Assembly: GCF_008386395.1 (NCBI RefSeq)
Contig: NZ_CP043761.1
Location: forward strand, 2,666,001 to 2,730,000
From: Paenibacillus sp. 37
GTDB taxonomy: Bacteria; Bacillota; Bacilli; Paenibacillales; Paenibacillaceae
Reading direction: 5' to 3'
Length of the DNA: 64,000 bases
The notes under the pieces were generated by a model that was not told the origin of the DNA, ran no database searches, and saw only the letters and a program-made list of their open reading frames with translations. The position numbers and the translations under genes were made by a program. This document shows positions 60,332-64,000 of the stretch, in pieces. Every line of letters starts with the position of its first letter. Positions within the stretch are counted from its first letter, which is position 1.

Positions 60332-60390
60332 GCCTCGCTTCAATTTGATACGATGATAGTTGATCGTAATCCAATGAAGCGAGGCTTTTT
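60332..60390 (+). terminator. Terminator-like hairpin that carries the next gene's ribosome site
   Basis: GCCTCGCTTCA (60332-60342) pairs perfectly with TGAAGCGAGGC (60375-60385); an inner TACGAT/ATCGTA stem extends it; TTTTT follows. GAGG in the 3' arm lies 9 nt before GTG 60394. It either ends the nitroreductase message or controls translation and elongation of the SLH-GH18 gene. Confidence 0.7.
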
Positions 60391-60393
60391 AAT

Positions 60394-62025
60394 GTGAATA
60401 ATAGATTAAAAGACATAACGAACCAACGGATATGGAAAATGGCTTTATGCGGGTTATTAACCCTTGGATCGGTGGCTGGATACGGCTCTACTGTTCAGGC
60501 TGCAACCGTGCAGCAACAGTTTCAGGATACACGCACCAGTTATGCGAAGGATGCCATTACACATCTGGTGAACAAAGGCATTGCTGCCGGTACGTCAGAG
60601 ACTACGTTTGAACCGAAGAAAGCTGTTACTCGTGCAGAATTTGCGACGTTTGCGGTGAGATTACTAGGTTTAAAGCCCGTTAAAAATAATATAAATCCCT
60701 ATCAGGATATAAACATGAATGCTTGGTATTACGGCAACGTTGCTGCCATGACGAATCTTTTTATTCTGGAGGGTAAGGGTCAGGGAACGTTCCAGCCTAA
60801 TGCCTCCATTACGCGCGAAGAAGCGGCTGCCCTTCTTGTTCGAATGTTGAAACAACAACCCGTAGAGACCTCGCTCTTATCTTCAACGTATTTTGACGCA
60901 GCGGATATCTCGGACTGGGCACGTCCATATGTTCAGACGGTATATCAACTTGGACTAATGCGGGGAAGTGGAGGCGTGTTCCGACCACATGACCAGGTAA
61001 CGCGAGAAGAAGCAGCCGTAATGCTCGATGCCATTTTACAAAAGAAAACATGGTCTGAGCAGTTACAACGTGGGGATGAACTTGGCGTTCAGTTGGGCTG
61101 GCAATATAACTCCACTACAGCTGAATTCAAGAAACAAGTGGAACAGTCTGAAGTGAATACACTCGTCCCACGCTGGTTTTTCCTGAACAGCAGTATGAAA
61201 GTAACGGATCACGCAGACCCGGCATTGATCTCCTGGGCATCCGCCACCGGCAGGCAGCTATGGCCATTACTTGGGAATCGTTCCGATTCGGCACTTACGC
61301 ATCAGATGTTATCCAGCTCAGCCAACCGAGCGGCAGTGATCTCACAGGTAGCCGCTTATGTCAAAACCTATAAACTGGACGGCATTAATGTGGACTTTGA
61401 GAATGTTGATCCGGCGGATCGTGAAGGGCTGACGGCATTTGTCACCTCTTTGACGGCTACGTTGCACGCACTCGGTGCTGTGGTGTCCGTGGACGTTTCG
61501 CCAGACCTGGGTACTGATTGGACGGATGCATTTGATTATGCCAAACTGGGCGCTGTATCGGATTATATGGTGCTGATGGGATACGAGGAACACTGGAGCG
61601 GTGATCCGAAAGCAGGATCAGTGGCTTCTCTTCCATGGGTGGAAAAGGCTTTGGATACCATGCTCTCCGAGGTGGTACGTGCTAAAACAATTTTGGCCCT
61701 TCCGCTGTATACACGAGACTGGTCTTCAGTGAATCCAGCAACCAGCTCTTGGGACATTACATTGGCAGACCAGGGAATGCGTGCGCATGCTACGGGATCT
61801 GTAAGACGATGGGATGCAAGTCTGGTTCAATATATTATCGGGTACAACAGTAATGGTAAGCCAAGATATATATGGGCAGAGGATAGTCGTTCGTTATCAG
61901 CCAAAGTGTTAATGAGTGAGCAACGGCAAATCGCTGGACTGGCTTACTGGTATATGGGCGGCGAAACAGCCGATGTATGGAACGCCATTTCGAATGCTTC
62001 GCGATTTGAATCGTATAACTTCTAA
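60394..62025 (+). CDS. S-layer-homology protein with GH18 domain
   Basis: 543 residues. A signal-like N-terminus (WKMALCGLLTLGSVAGYGST), then three SLH repeats (about 45-210, each with an FxDxxxxxWAxxxI-like core such as YAKDAITHLVNKGIAAG and TREEAAVML) that anchor the protein to the cell wall. The last 300 residues form a GH18 barrel with LDGINVDFENV (catalytic Glu336 in DGxxxDxE), ALGAVVSVDVSP and VLMGYEEHW. This family includes chitinases and the YaaH/YdhD-like peptidoglycan enzymes; the N-acetylglucosaminidase type is more likely with SLH anchors. GTG at 60394 sits just after a hairpin; an ATG at 60439 is the alternative start. Confidence 0.92.
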   Translation: MNNRLKDITNQRIWKMALCGLLTLGSVAGYGSTVQAATVQQQFQDTRTSYAKDAITHLVNKGIAAGTSETTFEPKKAVTRAEFATFAVRLLGLKPVKNNINPYQDINMNAWYYGNVAAMTNLFILEGKGQGTFQPNASITREEAAALLVRMLKQQPVETSLLSSTYFDAADISDWARPYVQTVYQLGLMRGSGGVFRPHDQVTREEAAVMLDAILQKKTWSEQLQRGDELGVQLGWQYNSTTAEFKKQVEQSEVNTLVPRWFFLNSSMKVTDHADPALISWASATGRQLWPLLGNRSDSALTHQMLSSSANRAAVISQVAAYVKTYKLDGINVDFENVDPADREGLTAFVTSLTATLHALGAVVSVDVSPDLGTDWTDAFDYAKLGAVSDYMVLMGYEEHWSGDPKAGSVASLPWVEKALDTMLSEVVRAKTILALPLYTRDWSSVNPATSSWDITLADQGMRAHATGSVRRWDASLVQYIIGYNSNGKPRYIWAEDSRSLSAKVLMSEQRQIAGLAYWYMGGETADVWNAISNASRFESYNF

Positions 62026-62042
62026 GCAATCATGAATCTTAT

Positions 62043-62092
62043 AGACCCAAACTCATCGTGATTCCGGCGGATGGTTTGGGTCTGTTTGTTTT
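62043..62092 (+). terminator. Terminator of the SLH-GH18 gene
   Basis: AGACCCAAAC (62043-62052) pairs perfectly with GTTTGGGTCT (62074-62083), then GTTTGTTTT. Confidence 0.85.
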
Positions 62093-62206
62093 GGTATAAG
62101 ATAAGCAATATGAGGAATCGTTTAAGCTTGGCTGAACGGTTTAATGTATAGAAGGACAAACAATTTAATTAAATTAGATAAATGGAAGTTCAGGAGGAGA
62201 AGGAGC

Positions 62207-63124
62207 ATGCGAGAGGTTGATTGCATAATTGTAGGTGGAGGGCTCGCAGGGCTTCAGGCAGCCATTCAGCTTGGACGTTATTCAGCTCATCAGGTGTTGG
62301 TAATCGACGCGGGAGAAGGCAGATCGACGTTGTGCCGGACTTATCATAATATCCTCGGTTTCCCCGATGGGGTATCCGGTGAAGAGCTTAGAGAACGAGG
62401 CAGGATGCAGGCAGAGCGGACCGGTGTATCTTTTGAGAAAGACCGTATTGTTAAAGCAGAACGTCATGGAGAGAAGATCCAATTGTTCGGTACTTCAGGA
62501 ACTGAATATAGGAGCAAAACCGTGTTATTGGCAACGGGGCTCACGGATAGAGTTCCGGACATTCCGGGACTAACCCCTACGCTGGGTCGAACAGTGTATG
62601 TCTGCCCTGATTGCGATGGTTATGAGATTCAGGATCAACGTACGGTACTATTGGGATCTGGCGAACCAGGTGCCAATATGGCGATGATATTAATTCAGCG
62701 TACGAATGATCTGTTATATATCAATCATGAGCAGGCTCCCATATCTGCAGAGCTGCATCGCAGCATGAAAGAGGCGGGAGTTCGTTATCTGGAAGCGGCT
62801 GTCCAGGAAGTACAACAGATTGAGGATGGCCATATCACCGGTGTTCTGACCGAGGATGGACAGATCTTTGAGTCGGAGCGTGGATTTATCGCATTTGGAG
62901 GCAATCGTGTACACTATGAACTGGCGGAGCAGCTGGGAGCTGTAATCGCAGATAATAAACATGTGGAAGCTGATCCGCGCAGCTTGCAGGCAGCGACGAA
63001 TGTGTGGATTGCCGGGGATCTGGGCCTGCACGCAGAACAAGCAACCGTTGCGATGGGTGAAGGTTCCATTGCCGCGATCTGGATTCATAAGGCGTTACAG
63101 CAGATGACAAAGGATTCACGTTGA
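62207..63124 (+). CDS. Thioredoxin-reductase-like FAD oxidoreductase
   Basis: 305 residues. CIIVGGGLAGLQAAIQLG is the FAD-binding loop; CPDCDGYE has the redox pair Cys133 and Cys136; LLGSGEPGANMAMIL fits the second dinucleotide site and IAGDLGLHAEQATVAMGEGSIAA the FAD C-terminal motif. This is the TrxR/ferredoxin-NADP reductase-like branch often called FAD-dependent oxidoreductase (YpdA/CzcO-like neighbours excluded by the CxxC). ATG at 62207 follows GGAGGAGAAGGAG. It is monocistronic with a strong bidirectional terminator. The electron acceptor is unknown. Confidence 0.92.
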   Translation: MREVDCIIVGGGLAGLQAAIQLGRYSAHQVLVIDAGEGRSTLCRTYHNILGFPDGVSGEELRERGRMQAERTGVSFEKDRIVKAERHGEKIQLFGTSGTEYRSKTVLLATGLTDRVPDIPGLTPTLGRTVYVCPDCDGYEIQDQRTVLLGSGEPGANMAMILIQRTNDLLYINHEQAPISAELHRSMKEAGVRYLEAAVQEVQQIEDGHITGVLTEDGQIFESERGFIAFGGNRVHYELAEQLGAVIADNKHVEADPRSLQAATNVWIAGDLGLHAEQATVAMGEGSIAAIWIHKALQQMTKDSR

Positions 63125-63169
63125 ACCTCACCTTCAAATATGAGGTTGATTATTTAATTGTTCATTACC

Positions 63170-63211
63170 AAAAAGTCCTCCCAAGCCATATATGTGGCAG
63201 GAGGACTTTTT
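63170..63211. terminator. Bidirectional terminator
   Basis: AAAAAGTCCTCC and GGAGGACTTTTT form a perfect 12-bp stem with an inner GCCA/TGGC pair. It ends both the flavoprotein gene and the leftward small gene. Confidence 0.88.
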
Positions 63212-63245
63212 GAGCTATCTTTTGCTAGGGAGAAAAGGAGTACGC

Positions 63246-63455
63246 TTATTTGTCTGATGAATCCGTTGACTTGGAAGATGACGTCTTGTCCTTCGAGTCA
63301 TGGGAGAAGTCTTTGCGAATGTTGTCCACGATATCGCCAACCACGCCTTCAATCATATCGGTTGGTCCGGGATTATTTTTGTCTGGATGGATAACGGTAT
63401 TCACTCCTGGTTCAAGTTCATCATTTTTCTTCTCATGTTTGGTTTTATCACGCAT
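63246..63455 (-). CDS. Small charged protein, 69 residues
   Basis: Highly polar: MRDKTKHEKKNDELEPGV at the start and a Ser/Lys/Asp tail (SKDKTSSSKSTDSSDK) with one amphipathic segment, IEGVVGDIVDNIRKDF. The ATG at 63455 is behind AGGAGGGATATCCC; a longer frame lacks a good site. Such proteins are widespread in Paenibacillus without function. Leftward between two rightward genes. Confidence 0.7.
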   Translation of the reverse strand: MRDKTKHEKKNDELEPGVNTVIHPDKNNPGPTDMIEGVVGDIVDNIRKDFSHDSKDKTSSSKSTDSSDK

Positions 63456-63702
63456 GGGATATCCCTCCTGGTTCAATATTGTATAAGGTGTTCATTAACA
63501 TATCCAAACACCGTTACGTATATGTAAACGATTAACCGCTGTAGTTCTTTTGAAACGTGTACTTGCTCATATATAGAAGATATATACAGAATTGAACGTA
63601 CTGATTAAACTTCTGCAATACGTTTATATTATAGATAACCAATGAGTATTAAGTTTAAAGCTTAATAACAATAAACAAACTATTATACAGGAGGTTATTC
63701 AA

Positions 63703-64000
63703 ATGAATGAAGAAAATCATGTAATCCATAAAGATGGTCAGGTTTCAACGGACAAGGTGGACAATGCAATCGAAAAGATTGCACCGGAAGAGAGAGAACA
63801 GATTTTACAAAACTTTGATGCATTCAAAGAATACTTGGGTAAACGAATTGCGATGGGCGAGTCTATCGGATTAAGTGAAGAACAGATGGCTAAAATTGCC
63901 CAGAAAGTAGCTGACCATCTGGCTGCGAACGAAGAGCCTCGTAACCGTGAAGAAAAACTGCTTCAGGAGCTGTGGAATGTCGGCAAGGAAGATGAACGTC
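63703..64000 (+). CDS. DUF3243 family protein (partial, cut by window end)
   Basis: At least 99 residues: MNEENHVIHKDGQVSTDKVD, IAPEEREQILQNFDAFKEYL, GKRIAMGESIGLSEEQMAKI and ADHLAANEEPRNREEKLLQE. The GKRIAMGESIGLSEEQ segment is the DUF3243 pattern of Bacillales. GGAGG lies 8 nt before the ATG. DUF3243 proteins are small helical proteins of unknown function. The C-terminus is outside the window. Confidence 0.85.
   Translation, partial: MNEENHVIHKDGQVSTDKVDNAIEKIAPEEREQILQNFDAFKEYLGKRIAMGESIGLSEEQMAKIAQKVADHLAANEEPRNREEKLLQELWNVGKEDER

Noticed and set aside
63640-63670. AAGTTTAAAGCTTAA palindromic stretch before the DUF3243 gene
   Set aside because: Short AT-rich palindromes of this type are expected by chance and no promoter geometry links it to a gene start.
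1-64000. CRISPR arrays, tRNA or rRNA genes, transposases, prophage genes
   Set aside because: No regularly spaced repeats, no tRNA-like cloverleaf with a CCA end, and no transposase or phage structural motifs were found on either strand by reading; short RNAs without strong features could still be missed.

Overview
The window looks like part of a Paenibacillus (Bacillota) chromosome. The evidence is strong AGGAGG-type ribosome binding sites, frequent TTG and GTG starts, several YesM/YesN-type two-component systems beside sugar ABC transporters, cre-like catabolite sites, an S-layer-homology glycosidase and a CBM36 xylan-binding module. No tRNA, rRNA, CRISPR array, phage gene or insertion sequence was recognised. 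The organism call is an inference from gene content.

Layout. (1) 1-3.1 kb: a TetR-type repressor, read leftward and cut by the window start, with what looks like an ATT start codon, next to a cytochrome P450 and a short-chain dehydrogenase. Both enzymes have a sigma-A-like promoter followed by the same inverted repeat, so they look like one regulon. (2) 3.2-14.8 kb: a dense run of small accessory enzymes (DinB-like proteins, a P-loop kinase, an AAC(3)-type acetyltransferase, an acetamidase, a HAD protein, two methyltransferases, two GNATs), with a decayed gene and several very small ORFs. (3) 14.8-26.6 kb: a carbohydrate locus. A leftward kinase, response regulator and anchored sugar-binding protein face a rightward YtfQ-YtfR-YtfT-YjfF-type transporter that has a second binding protein, followed by a secreted CE4 esterase with CBM36. 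(4) 26.7-39.9 kb: a second run of small modifying enzymes (six GNATs, three P-loop kinases, a methyltransferase, NIPSNAP, Nudix, a TraB/ChaN-like protein, an alpha/beta hydrolase, an APH-type kinase), with a GH5 glucanase inside it. (5) 40.1-47.8 kb: an AraC regulator, a family 1 sugar ABC importer, an unrecognised 849-residue protein and a GH105 unsaturated glycuronyl hydrolase, in the style of a pectin or other polyuronide utilisation operon. (6) 47.8-51.0 kb: an FAD oxidoreductase with a C-terminal discoidin-like domain, divergent from an AraC regulator. (7) 51.2-57.4 kb: a second YesM/YesN pair and a second family 1 sugar ABC importer. (8) 57.5-64 kb: glutathione peroxidase, an AraC regulator, a nitroreductase, an SLH-GH18 protein, a thioredoxin-reductase-like flavoprotein and small DUF proteins.

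Together the large loci form plant-polysaccharide modules, each pairing a sensor or AraC regulator with an importer and an enzyme. The small-enzyme runs resemble the antibiotic-modification and detoxification gene sets common in soil bacilli. The most interesting points are the shared operator of the P450/SDR regulon, the putative ATT start, the 849-residue candidate carbohydrate-active enzyme, the three-component sensor facing a two-binding-protein transporter, and the nested inverted repeats before the SLH-GH18 gene.
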